Source of the DNA: Escarpia spicata
Lineage: Eukaryota > Annelida > Polychaeta > Sabellida > Siboglinidae
Assembly: GCA_963995525.1 (NCBI GenBank)
Contig: OZ023206.1
Coordinates: 41,470,969-41,534,968, forward strand
Length of the DNA: 64,000 nt
Reading direction: 5' to 3'
Numbering within the stretch: position 1 is the stretch's first letter; the number at the start of each line of letters is the position of its first letter. The notes beneath the pieces were generated by a model. It did not search any database. It saw only the letters and a program-made list of their open reading frames with translations, and was not told where the DNA came from. Both the position numbers and the translations under genes were made by a program. Of this stretch, positions 45,401 through 55,771 are shown piece by piece.

Positions 45401-45504
45401 CGACAGGCCTAGTTATGACGCAGGGCTTTCCAATGATATAACATTTGGATGTGTGGGGGGGGGCATTTAAATCGGTATGTTAGGTGGTTCTACCGCTCGC
45501 CTAA

Positions 45505-45721
45505 GTGGCGTTTTCTGCCGGATCGTCACCCATCGCTGGCATCCAGGTAAAGGTCTTGTAGATTTCGCATCCTTTGTTGCCAATGTACGTCATGAGGTTT
45601 CAGGTTTCGTTGCAAGCGGGCCTTTGATCGTAAACTCGCAGTGCTGTTTGAAGCGCCGCCTTTCTTTGTCTAGATTAGCCGATTGCCAATTCGTGCAGGG
45701 TTTTTCACCGGCGTTTGCCAT
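45505..45721 (-). pseudogene. gag, 5' part, of the gypsy element
   Basis: The ATG at 45,719-45,721 opens MANAGEKPCTNW, then a basic stretch and a CEFTIKGPLATKPET block. After one frameshift near 45,598 it continues GCEIYKTFTW and DDPAENA, where the transposon junction falls. The GxKGxEIYxTF pattern is usual for gypsy capsid N-termini. Together with 40,219-40,686 it shows that gag was split by the insertion. Confidence 0.7.
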
Positions 45722-46002
45722 GTTGACAGCCCGTTTCACAATTTATCGTTCTGCGGTAACCAACCACTCACTGCGTATCGATGCCGTGCACCGTCACGGA
45801 GTCTGCGGTCATTCTAGTCGCCCCGGTCATCCGGTCAACTGCGGTCAAGGTTGCTGGAGACGCGCGACGTAGAATAGGGTCATCATTCGGCAAATGGTCC
45901 GCTGGTTTTCGTCGTCGTTCACGCCCGACGATGCCTGGAGTTAACTTACACATTATAGCCCGTAGTCTCGGTCTCTAAAACAACTGTTTACATTATTTTA
46001 GA
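45722..46002 (-). other. 5' leader of the gypsy element
   Basis: Sequence between the gag start and the primer-binding site. It holds short open stretches on both strands but no recognisable domain. Confidence 0.5.
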
Positions 46003-46019
46003 GCTACTTCTAGACACCA
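46003..46019 (-). promoter_or_regulatory. primer-binding site of the gypsy element
   Basis: Immediately after the 5' LTR, the element strand reads TGGTGTCTAGAAGTAGC. A PBS starting TGG pairs with the CCA end of a tRNA; the particular tRNA cannot be told from the sequence alone. Confidence 0.7.
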
Positions 46020-46133
46020 TGTAACATATCGTAACTCGACTATGGAATGGCAGTGTGGTAACTCTATAAGTTTATTGACGGCTTGCCGCTAATCGCCATG
46101 TCGTTAGTTAGTTAGGCCTATGTTGTCTTAGCA
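46020..46133 (-). repeat. 5' LTR of the gypsy element (114 bp)
   Basis: On the element strand it runs from TGCTAAGACA to ATATGTTACA. It matches the left LTR closely over the 75 bp next to the PBS and only loosely over the outer ~35 bp. GGTGAT follows it at 46,134-46,139. Confidence 0.8.
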
Positions 46134-46139
46134 GGTGAT

Positions 46140-47339
46140 TCAATTTTAGTGTATCTTAATTAATTAATACAGTAATAATATGCACTGGCGCAGGAACAAA
46201 ATTAATATTGGGGGAGCGGAGCTTCAGCACCACTCCGCTCGATCCGCTGCCGGATCATGACATCGGAAGACGGGGAGGGGGTGCTGTTGAAATGTTTTCG
46301 CCGCCGCACCGCTGTAATTTCAGCTTCTCCGCTGTCTCAGCTCTCGACTGATGGCATCAGAAGAGCGGGGGGGGGGGTCAGGTTGGTGGTGCTGTTGAAT
46401 ATTTTATATGGCGACGTTCAAAATTGTCGAAGCTCACCACAAACCTCCAATTGCACCCTTTGAGGCTCGCCAAAAAAAACACATTTAGGCTCAAATTGAC
46501 TCGGGGTGGGACATTCCAGGTAGGGCAGCTGCTTCTTTCCCGTTTCCGCGCCTACGATAATATACGCCATAATATGGCAGGCCGATAATGTGCATTGCGC
46601 AGGATGTTGCCCAAATTTAGCTATGTTAATTCATAAATGGTATTGTAGATTAACAGCCTTTTCTTGTTCATAATGTATAAGTACGATTAGCATTCATTGG
46701 TGCAATATATAATTCGTAGCTAAATGAGTAATTATTGGTTGCTAAGTAAACGCGTTAACTTCTCCGAATCCTTATTGGTTGATATGTTAACGAACTAACT
46801 TCTTCGAATCCGCATTGGTTGCTAAGTTAACGCGTTAAGTTTTTCGCGTTCTCATTGGTTCCTAAGTTAACGCGTTAACTTCTTATTCAACGCGTTGAGT
46901 GTACCGCGTTTATGAATCTATTGGCCAGCCATAATACGCCGTGTGGCGTCGTTGATGTGGTACGTGTATGGCAGGCCGATAGGGCCATAAACGCGGTACT
47001 AAGTAACTCATAAATGAGCTCTAGTAAACATTGGTCGGTAGCGCGAAACACACATTCAAAGAGGTGAGCTTAAAAATATTGTTTTTTACACTTTTTTTAA
47101 TGTCAGCACTATTTTCAAAAAATTATATTTCCGTTTGTGCGCGTTGAAAACTACGGAAACTGCGGCATGCATAAACGAAATGTATATGCTCTGATGTGTG
47201 TGTATTCGATTTTAAATGCTAACAGGGGTTCGTTATGGTTCGTTGGTACAATACGCACACCTCTATTTGTAATGTATTATGGTATTACATTATTTTACAT
47301 ATATAGGCTAATTACACATTACTGATTCCAAGACTGTTA
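46140..47339. other. gene-free stretch with short repeats
   Basis: Contains two related GC-rich segments (46,200-46,300 and 46,300-46,400), each ending in a G run and GGTGCTGTTGAA, then the 40-bp repeat below, and a repeated ATGGCAGGCCGATA word (46,574 and 46,968). No gene is supported. Confidence 0.45.
46734..46893. repeat. 40-bp tandem repeat, 4 copies
   Basis: ATTGGTT recurs at 46,734, 46,774, 46,814 and 46,854, exactly 40 bp apart. Each unit continues GCTAAGTTAACGCGTTAAC then TTCTTCGAATCC or a variant. GTTAACGCGTTAAC is a perfect 14-bp palindrome in the last copy, and ATTGG is an inverted CCAAT box. Confidence 0.9.
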
Positions 47340-48133
47340 AGCGGGGGTGGGTGTGAGAATAAGCTCTCACTACATATTAAGTGCCCCTCTCGTAAAGCCT
47401 CTGATAGCCGAATCCAGCTCCTGGCCTTCATGTGGCGGAATTGTTCTTTACTGACAGAAGAAGGGGCAAAGACGGATATATGGCGCCTTAAAACTAGACG
47501 CTTCGGGCAGATGGGGATTGTTAACCTTGAGTGATCGCATGTCTAGGAGAAGGTAAACTCTTATTCCAAACCTCCGCTGCCTTGCGGCTATACTCTCACA
47601 CGGGAAAGGCTAAGGGAGAACACCCTGACAGTAAATCCGAAGTCGGAGTCCCTAAGGCGGTCCGATGTTATGTTCAACGTCCTTCTGGCAGCTCCTGCGA
47701 CGGCACTGGTGCCCAACTGTATCAGTTCTGGATGTTCCTTTGGATCCACCAATGACGTGGAGAGGGAGACTTGCTGCATGGGCAATAACTGGCCCTCCAT
47801 ATCAACTTGCCCAGACTTGTGCCTGGAGAGGACACTCCAGCTTCACCTCACGGTGTAGATAAAACACGGGAAGCAGCAGTTTACCGGTTATAAGCCTCCT
47901 GCTCGATTGGCGTAGAGTGTGGCGCCAAGGGTTGCTTCTGACGGTAGGAGAGATCTATAGATCTCACAGGATAGCTACCGCCCGCCTCAAGCTGGGCAGC
48001 CCCCAGCCAGCATGATGTTGGATCGCCACGGTTCACCTGCCTCACTGGATGCATGGGGCTTAGGGTTTTGCAACCTGAAGAGTGGACTGAAATTCCTGCA
48101 CCAAGCAACACAAGACAGAGCACAAAACAGATA

Positions 48134-49177
48134 ATGAAAAGGAAAACGGACCGGAACCGGAAAAGGAAATCGATTATAAAGTTGGGATGCTGGAACATTC
48201 GTACCATGACGACCGACATCTGACAGGACTTCCAAGACATCAGTGACGCCCAAAAAACTGCAGTCATTAACAACGAGCTCAAAAGGCTTGATGTCGACAT
48301 CGCCACACTCCAACAAAAACGCCTGGCCGAATCAGGGTCTTTGAGGGAAAAGGACCACACGTTCTATTGGCAAGGCAAGGGACTCGATAATACAAGAGTG
48401 CACGGCGTAGGCTTTGCAGTCAAGAACAAATTGCTAGGGATGATAGAGCCTGACGGAAACGGATCTAAAAGACTCCTCTCGCTCCGTCTTCAAACGTGCG
48501 ACGGCCCTGTCAACATCATCAGTGTGTATGCGCCAACCCTGTACTCAACACCAGAAGCCAAAGATGAGTTTTATGGAAACCTGGAATCCATCATCAGCCA
48601 GATACTGCCACAGGAACACCTGCTGCTGTTGGGTGACTTCAACGCAAGGGTGGGAGCCGATCATGTCGCCTGGCCAGTCTGCCTGGAACATCATGGAGTC
48701 GGCAAGATAAATGAGTCTGGACAGCGACTTCTTGATTTGTGTTCCTACTTCGACCTCTGCATCACTAACTCCTTTTATCAGACGAAGCCCCAACACAATA
48801 CATCATGGAGACACCCCCGATCAAAGCACTGGCATCAGCTGGACTTGATCATCACTAGACGCTCTTGCCTCCAGAATGTTCTCATCACCCGATCCTACCA
48901 CAGCGCTGACTGCGACACAGACAACTCCTTGATGTGCTGCAGGATTAGGTTGCAGCCGAAGAAGATATATCGCTCTAAACGCGAAACAAAACCTCGCATT
49001 GATGTGAGCAAGACAACACATCCCGAAAAGACAGCACTGTTTACAGAGGTACTGGAGGATGCACTGAACGACAGTCTACCACTTGACACTGCCACTCAGA
49101 CATGGAGCCATGTACGCGACACAGAACCAAATACTGCCATCAGTCTTTGGAAAGAAGAAGTCAAGGAAGAGAAATGA
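48134..49177 (+). pseudogene. LINE endonuclease domain
   Basis: The frame opens at ATG 48,134 with a very basic start (MKRKTDRNRKRK), then LGCWNIRTM, which is the first EEP block. A TGA at 48,221 interrupts it. It continues with RLDVDIATLQQ, VHGVGFAVKNK, LQTCDGPVNIISVYAPT, LLLLGDFNARVGAD and a W-R-H-P-R-S-K-H-W-H-QLDLII block near 48,840. The histidine near the end (SADCDTDN in place of SDH) is altered. This enzyme nicks target DNA. A frameshift near 49,150 moves on to the linker. Confidence 0.8.
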
Positions 49178-49550
49178 TTGGTTTGAAATTAACTGCAGTG
49201 TGATGACTCCAGTTATCGAGGCCAAGCGTGCAGCCCTTGAAGAACACAAGCGCTCACCCAGCTAAGCATCGCTCCAGGCACTCCGAACAGCCAGAAGCAA
49301 AGTTTAGCAGACTGCTAGGCCCTGTGCGAACGAATGCTGGCACCAGATATGCAAGGACACCCAGAGATCAATTGATACAGGTAACATGTATGACGGCATC
49401 ACGAAAGCCATAGGCCCAACTCAGAGCAAGACAGCTCCTTTGAGGTCCTCCACAGGAGAGCCCATCCATGACAGGAAAAATCTAATGGAGAGGTGAGTAG
49501 AGTACTACTCAGAACTATGCTCCAGAGAGAATGTTGTCACCAGCTCAGCC

Positions 49551-51062
49551 ATGGATGGCATAGAATATCCGCCCATTCTAAAAGAGCTGGACGAGGAACC
49601 AACCATCGACGAACTCAGCAAGGTTATTGACAACCTCTCCAGTGGAAAAGCACCTGGAGGCGATGGAATCCCACCCGAAATCATCAAGTGCGACAAGAGC
49701 ACTACTCAAACCCCTAAACGTAATTCTTTGTCATTGCTGGAGTGAAGGGGCCATGCCACAAGACATGAAGGATGCCAACATCGTTACGCTATACAAGGAG
49801 AAAAGAGACAGGAGTGATTGTAAAAATTACAGAGGCATCTCACTCCTGGGCGTAGTTGGCAAGTTGTTTGTTCATGTCATCCTGAACAGACTACACATAC
49901 TCGCTGACAAAGTCTACCCCGAATCCCAGTGTGGCTTCAGAGCAAATATATCAACTAGTGACATGATCGTTTCGCTTCGACAGTTACATGAGAAATGCAG
50001 GGAACAGCAGAAACCGCTGTACATTGCCTTCATCGATCTTACCAAAGCCTTCGACCTTGTGAGCAGGGATGGTCTGTTCAAGATCCTACCGAAGATAGGA
50101 TGCCCACAAAGCTCTGCAGCGTAATCAGGTCATTCCATGATGATATGAGAGGTACAATCCTGTATGATGGTTCTACTTCCGAGACTTTTAGCGTTACCAG
50201 TGGCGTCAAACAGAGATGCGTCCTTGCCCCAACCGTCTTTGGGATATTCTTTGCCCTTATGTTGAAGTACGCTTTTGGATCATCGACAGAGGGAGTGTAC
50301 ATGCACACGAGATCTGACGGAAAACTATTCAACTTGTCTCGCCTAAAAGCGAAGACCAAGGTGCGCCTGACCCTCGTCAGAGACTTTCTGTTTGCGGATG
50401 ATGCAGCAGTCATTACGCATACTGAGGACGAGCTACACAACCTCATGAACCGCTTTGCAAAGGCATGCATATATGTCGGACTGACAATCAGCTTGAGAAA
50501 GACTAACATCATGTGGCAGGACGTGATCACTCCCCCAAACATCACCATATACAATTACGAGCTAGAGGTCGTCCACCTCTTCACCTACCTCGGGTCCACC
50601 ATTGCTGACAACCTCTCATTAGAAGCAAAAATCAGCAGAAGGATTGGGCGAGCGGCCTCAACACTTGTCCGGCTTACAAAGAGAGTGTGGAATAACAAAA
50701 TGCTAACAGAGCACACAAAGGTGACAGTGTACAACACCTGCGTGCTGACTACACTTCTGTACGGTAGTGAGTCCTGGACGCTGTACTCCACTCAGGAGAA
50801 TCGACTGAATTCATTTCACGTGCGCTGCCTGCGGCGCATCTTCGGGATCTCCTGGAAGGAACGAGTCCCCTATACAGAGGTCCTCTCACGTGCCAAGTAT
50901 GTGAGCCTGGTGACCATGCTCAGGCAACGCCTCCTCCGCTGGCTCGGCCATGTGCATCGGGTGGAAGATGGGAGACTTCCAAAAGACATCCTCTACGGAG
51001 ATCTGACCTCTGGAAAGAAAGCTGCAGGACGTCCCTATCTGCGCTTCAAGGACGTATGTTAG
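49551..51062 (+). pseudogene. LINE reverse transcriptase domain
   Basis: Blocks in order: SSGKAPGGDGIPPEI, then after a frameshift near 49,695 NYRGISLLGVVGKLF and QCGFRANISTSDMI, FIDLTKAFDLVSRDGLFKIL, and after another frameshift near 50,095 SGVKQRCVLAPTVFGIFFAL, FLFADDAAVITHTEDELH and HLFTYLGSTI. The last blocks are VLTTLLYGSESWTLY, LRWLGHVHRVEDGR and GRPYLRFKDVC. The FADD box is intact. After the TAG at 51,060 the reading continues RDLKALDIDVDNWE and then a FKCSICNKDCHS zinc-finger-like tail near 51,250, so the stop is secondary. Confidence 0.85.
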
Positions 51063-51400
51063 CGAGACTTGAAGGCACTAGACATAGATGTTGACAACTG
51101 GGAGTATCTTGCTGGAGACCAATCCACATGGAGGCAGAAACTACACAGGGGTCTCAAAAGAAGAGAAGATACTCTCGCAGGCTAGCAGAAGAAAAATGCA
51201 TCCGCCGAAAAAAACACCCAGGCTGAGAACAGAGCTGAGAGCACCTTCAAGTGCAGCATATGCAATAAAGACTGCCATTCAAGAATTGGCCTCTGCAGCA
51301 ATAACAGACGCTGCCCAGCCAACAACTGATCTTCGATACCAGGGCACATTTCCATAGTCTTACGAGACTGCAGGATGCCTACTACTATATATTACCTAGT

Positions 51401-52840
51401 TATAGAATAGTCAGAATAATAATACAAATCGTAAGGAAAACAAAAATATTAATAATTTACTTTTATATTATATCAATATATCAGCTTTATGGATACGTCT
51501 TATATTATTAAATAGTGTAATGTATAAGTATATTGTTAAGTTGCATGTACAGTTGTATCACTAAACCATGATAATAAACCTCGTAGAGAGTGTATCACCT
51601 ATAGTGAAAGGAGATCAATCAACAAACCGAAAGAGGTGTAACAGAGAAAAGACATGTCTCACCACGCTCGGTCCATACAAATGTCAACTTCGACTGAGAA
51701 CAAGATCTACCAAAAAACTACGAGTGGAACTACATGGGGAAGGAAGTTCGACGTGCCACTGCGATGTATCGTACCTTCGAAAACAAGCGCGAAAACTGGG
51801 TGCAACAACAATAATGCACCAATTTTGTTCGGACAATAAGGACGGGGAAGCCTGGATGAAATGTGACTAATGCACGGCGTGGGCACACCATGACTTGCCA
51901 GGATCCGTGTGTGCAAAATGTTTTTGCGAAATGTGTGATGACGACTAAACAATTTAGAAGTGGATGTGCAGGGCCCCGTTTTGGACGTACCTTTTTAGCA
52001 AGTCAAACATCGGGTGGTATTCTGAGACACCCCGTAGATACAGTGATGTTATTAGGAATACGCTGAATTTTAGCACATACGTAGTAAAATAAGTGGAGAA
52101 GAAGGTCACGTAGAAAACAAATGTTTTAGAATAAAAATATCAACTTTATGAGAAAACTCGCTTAATTATTACTAACTCCTATATATGGGAAGTGATCGCA
52201 TATCCAAAGGAGCATGGGATCAGTTGGTGTATTATTATATAGGCAACTATGCACGTATTGTAGGAAAACGACATTGTAGCATTTGGAACATTACAAATAC
52301 TTATGTATATCCATGAATTACAACAGACTGTGACTCCCCTTCTCCGTAACAAATGGCTTTGTTTACCGACACAAGCCGTCAAACGAGCTATTCACGAAGA
52401 ATCGGTAACACACCTGGGCAAACGATTCACGTGTCGTGCGCACATGCAACGGCGTTTGGTATCAAAGAGAACCACCTTCATCGTTCTTCCCAGTATTAAT
52501 TCGTGGATTATGCATGGATTTAATTCCGTCAAGCATTAATTAATGGTACTTAGCCAATTTCACAAAGCCAAACATTTGAAAAATGGCATGGCTATTACGC
52601 AATTGTTCCGAGTCCAACATACCACACGAGGAATGCACAGACTGCAAACCCAAAGGATATGGATGGTTGTCTCCGAATTTCAAAGACGTTATTGGGTAAG
52701 TCGCGCTAACGAATTTCTGCATGTTGTATATCCAAGTTCATGACGCGATGTAACTATTTTTTAACATATTATCAATAAAAAGACATGAGAAAATATAACA
52801 TTACACTACATATATACAAGCGTACTTAATTATAGAACAA
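51401..52840. other. gene-free stretch with unplaced open frames
   Basis: A 100-codon frame from ATG 51,568 to 51,870 contains scattered Cys (TCHCDVSYLRKQ). I cannot assign it to a family, nor the 78-codon frame at 52,303. No splice context, promoter or repeat supports them. I leave them unannotated. Confidence 0.3.
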
Positions 52841-52899
52841 AACGGTAGTGTGTGTGTGTGTGTGCGTGTGTGCGTGTGTGTGAGTGTGTGTGTGTGGGG

Positions 52900-52930
<31 letters not shown>

Positions 52931-53050
52931 AGGGGGTGTGGGTGTGTGCATGCATGTGTGCACGTGAGCGTGTCCGCGTTTCTGCGCGTGTCTGCGTGAT
53001 GCGTGCCTGTGCGTGCCTATGTATGTAAGCCTGTTCGTGCGTGTGTACAT
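52841..53050. repeat. (TG)n microsatellite with GTGCGTG interruptions
   Basis: About 80 bp of nearly pure TG flanked by an interrupted TGTGCGTGC/CCTGTGCG stretch to about 53,050. Confidence 0.93.
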
Positions 53051-53345
53051 GTTTTGCTGTAAACAGTTTACTTAAAACTAGCATTTAAGATTAAAACGGC
53101 AGAGGGAATGTTTTTATTTATTTTAAACTTGTTAATGGTACTTTCAAATGTCTCCGTGACAGAGGATGATTTTGGAAAGCTGCGTTAACAGGATCGTTGG
53201 AGTAAGGTTGGCCTCGATAGTGAGCATTTTGAAAAACTTCTTAAATTTAACAAGGATTCTGTTTAGTGATGGATTTCTCCGATGAGCTCTTTACCGTAGT
53301 GAAACAGTCCCTGGTGTCATGGACAGTTGTTCTCTCTGTTGCAGC

Positions 53346-53451
53346 CGGCGCCGGGGGCTATAACAAGCCAGGAACAACAACACAAGCAAGACGCCCAGAC
53401 CGAATGGATCCTGACGCTGATGAGGAGGCAGCTCTCTATCCCACTGATGGG
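53346..53451 (+). other. possible exon of unknown gene
   Basis: CTCTCTGTTGCAG| precedes and |GTGAGA follows a 106-bp segment with open readings, one of which runs GAITSQEQQHKQDAQTEWIL. The splice context is good on both sides. I recognise no family and see no partner exon in the window. Confidence 0.25.
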
Positions 53452-53754
53452 TGAGACACAGGCCCTTAGCCAGGAAGATGTTTTGTTAGTCTTGAATTAA
53501 TCAAAAGTATGGGGAGGAGAGTAATCATTACAGCAGTGTTCAGATAACAGATACTACGAGAACTGCGTGTGATACAGCCGGGCATGGTCAGAATAAAGTC
53601 GATCGCTAGAAGCTTCGTCTGGTGGCCTGGCCTTGATGCTGATATCGAGGACAGTGTCCCAAACAGACAGGTAGCGAGCACGCCGAAGGTATAGCACCAC
53701 TTGTTCCATGGCCGTGGGCTACCCCAGTAAATAAGGACCCAATTTTGAACCAGT

Positions 53755-54840
53755 TTGACACGCGGCATACTGGTTCATAACTGGTACGGCTCCACCAGTA
53801 CGTGCATTTACGTGTATTCATGTGAATACACGTGTTCTGCCTATTTTCACGAGCTTTGAACCAGTTTGACACGTGTCGTACTGGTTCAGAACTGGTACGG
53901 CTACACCAGTACGTGTCTTCACGTGAATTCACGAGTTAATTCACGTGTGAAACTGGGGAAACTGGTACGGTTCCATGGGAACGAGTAATTACGTGAAATC
54001 ACGGGTTCATTCACGTATGGAACTGGGGAAACTGGTACGGTTCAAGCGGAACAAGTATTCACGTGAATTCACGGGTTCATTCCCGTGTGAAACTGGGGGA
54101 ACTGGTACGGTTCAAGCGGAACGAGTATTCACGTGAATTCACGGGTTCATTCCCGTGTGAAACTGGGGGAACTGGTACGGTTCAAGCGGAACGAGTATTC
54201 ACGTGAATTCACGGGTTCATTCACGTGTGAAACTGGGGGAACTGGTACGGTTCAAGCGGAACGAGTATTCACGTGAATTCACGGGTTCATTCACGTGTGA
54301 AACTGGGGGAACTGGTACGGTTCAAGCGGAACGAGTATTCACGTGAATTCACGGGTTCATTCACGTGTGAAACTGGGGGAACTGGTACGGTTCAAGCGGA
54401 ACGAGTATTCACGTGAATTCACGGGTTCATTCCCGTGAAACTGGGGGAACTGGTACGGTTCAAGCGGAACGAGTATTCACTTGAATTTACGGGTTCATTG
54501 ACGTGTGAAAGTGTGGAAACTGGTACGGTTCCAGGGGAACGAGTAATCACGTGAATTAACATGTTCATTCACGTGTGGAACTGGGGAAACTGGTACAGTT
54601 TAAGGGGAACGAGTAATCACGTGAATTAATGTGTTCGTTCACGTGTGGAACTGGATAAACTGATACGGTTCTAGCGGAACGAGTATTCACGTTAATTCAC
54701 GTGTGGAACTGGGGGCACTGGTACTGTCATAGTGGAAGGGTATTCACATGAATTCAAGTGTTCATTCACGTGTGAAACTGGGGACACTGGTACGGTTCTA
54801 GCGGAACGAGTATTTACGTGAATTCAGGGGTTCATTAACG
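53755..54840. repeat. 70-bp tandem array rich in CACGTG (about 15 copies)
   Basis: The core copies at 54,061, 54,131, 54,201, 54,271 and 54,341 are exactly 70 bp apart and nearly identical. Each has GAACTGGTACGGTTCAAGCG, then GAACGAGTATTCACGTGAATTC, given here in parts, then a second CACGTGTGAAACTGGGG. Flanking copies on both sides are more diverged. Each good unit holds one or two CACGTG palindromes and GAATTC. Confidence 0.93.
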
Positions 54841-54904
54841 TGTTGATTTGTTACGCTATACATACATTCCAAGCGGTTATGTTCGTTGAACACTCAGACA
54901 GACA

Positions 54905-55771
54905 GACAGACAGACAGCATTTACAAGATGATCTTGATAGGGTGATCAAATGGTCTGAAAAGTGGCAAATGCTGTTCAATTTTGGGAAATGTAAATGCCT
55001 CCACACAGGTCATGGGAATGAAGAGGTAAAATATAAAATGGGGGGTACTGTTCTAAGTACTACTGTAAAAGAAAAGGACTTAGGGTTAACCATTAGTGCT
55101 GATATGAAGGTTTCAGAGCAGTGCGGAATTGCAGCGTCAAAGGGAAATCAAATCCTTGGATTAATTAGGCGAAATATAGCGTATAAGAAAAAAGAATTAA
55201 TAGTACCGCTGTACAAAACAATAGTGAGGCCTCATTTAGAATATTGTATACAAGCATGGAGGCCATATCGTTAGAAGGACATAGATATGCTAGAAAGAGT
55301 ACAGAGGAGAGCGACTAAAATGATACCAAATCTGAGGGATCTTAGTTACGAAATACGCCTAAAAGAATGTGGTTTAACAACACTAGAGACCAGGAGATTG
55401 AGAGGAGATCACATAGAAGTGTTTAAAATATTGAATGGTTATGAAAATATTGATAGAAACATTTTTTTCTCAGTTAAGAAAGATAGAAGGACCAGAGGAC
55501 ATGAAGCTACATTAGTAAAGGAGCAGTGTAGATTAGATATAAGAAAGTTCTCATTCTCACAAAGGACTGTAAATGAATGGAACAGATTATCTCCTGATTG
55601 TGTTGGTGCTAGTAGCGTGAATATGTTTAAAAATAAAATCGACACACACCTTAAAAAGACGGGATACATGTAGATAAAAAGTATTGGACTCTCGATAAGC
55701 CAAAAGGCTTCCTTGTCCAACTGCCATCCAGAGTAATTTTCTGGATGGCAATCTTGTTAAATCTTGTTAAA
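54905..55771 (+). mobile_element. 5'-truncated second copy of the CR1-like LINE
   Basis: The last ~250 codons of the reverse transcriptase are readable: HLQDDLDRVIKWSEKW, then FNFGKCKCLHTGHGNE, VRPHLEYCIQAWRPYR, a TAG at 55,273-55,275, LERVQRRATKMIP, and then the C-terminal block ending HLKKTGYM at 55,671. The TAG corresponds to an Arg codon in the copy at 7.2 kb. The 3' UTR and the two 10-bp tail units (TCTTGTTAAA, to about 55,771) match the first copy. The 5' end coincides with a (CAGA)n run at 54,897-54,919. Confidence 0.88.

Larger units (their letters stand above)
40665..45503 (-). mobile_element. DNA transposon with long subunit-built inverted repeats and an XPG-like nuclease gene (Academ-like)
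   Basis: The insertion sits inside gag of the gypsy element. Its ends carry TTAGGCGAGCG in inverted orientation (about 40,667 and 45,492). Inside them are inverted arms of roughly 0.85-1 kb, each made of about four diverged ~200-bp subunits. The interior has one minus-strand gene in four broken pieces: N-terminal zinc-finger-like region, middle region, XPG/FEN-type nuclease and Cys-rich C-terminus. From memory of the family, a nuclease of this kind plus a C-terminal Cys cluster is the mark of Academ transposons; I cannot run the comparison here. The coding part is decayed. Exact ends and target duplication are not certain. Confidence 0.75.
36294..46133 (-). mobile_element. Ty3/gypsy retrotransposon, full-length but dead, interrupted by a DNA transposon
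   Basis: Read on the minus strand, the order is 5' LTR (46,020-46,133), PBS, gag start (45,721), inserted DNA transposon (about 40,665-45,503), rest of gag with zinc knuckles, protease, reverse transcriptase, RNase H, integrase, basic C-terminal tail, polypurine tract and 3' LTR (36,294-36,405). The protease-RT-RNaseH-integrase order is that of Ty3/gypsy elements. No envelope-like frame is seen after the integrase. The LTRs differ notably, both catalytic blocks of the RT are altered and several stops occur, so the copy is old. The pol resembles the widespread K02A2.6/Mag-like invertebrate group, but I hold that subgroup call loosely. Confidence 0.9.
47340..51400 (+). mobile_element. RTE-like non-LTR retrotransposon, near full length, frameshifted
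   Basis: A ~790-bp GC-richer 5' region is followed by an endonuclease (48,134-49,177), a linker, a reverse transcriptase in three frames (49,551-51,062) and a short Cys-containing tail (near 51,250). The protein type (EN with LLLLGDFNARVG, RT with FADDAAVI and LRWLGHVHRVEDGRLPKDIL) matches the widespread invertebrate elements often mis-named craniofacial development protein 2-like. The clade (RTE or Nimb-like) is not settled. The 3' border is near 51,400 and the 5' border near 47,340 is an estimate. Confidence 0.8.

Noticed and set aside
46200..46460. CpG-island-like promoter
   Set aside because: It is short, contains long G runs and is locally duplicated, with no transcript start signal or adjoining gene.
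51568..51870. 100-codon frame with scattered cysteines
   Set aside because: It has an ATG, but no recognised domain, promoter, splice context or conservation evidence.
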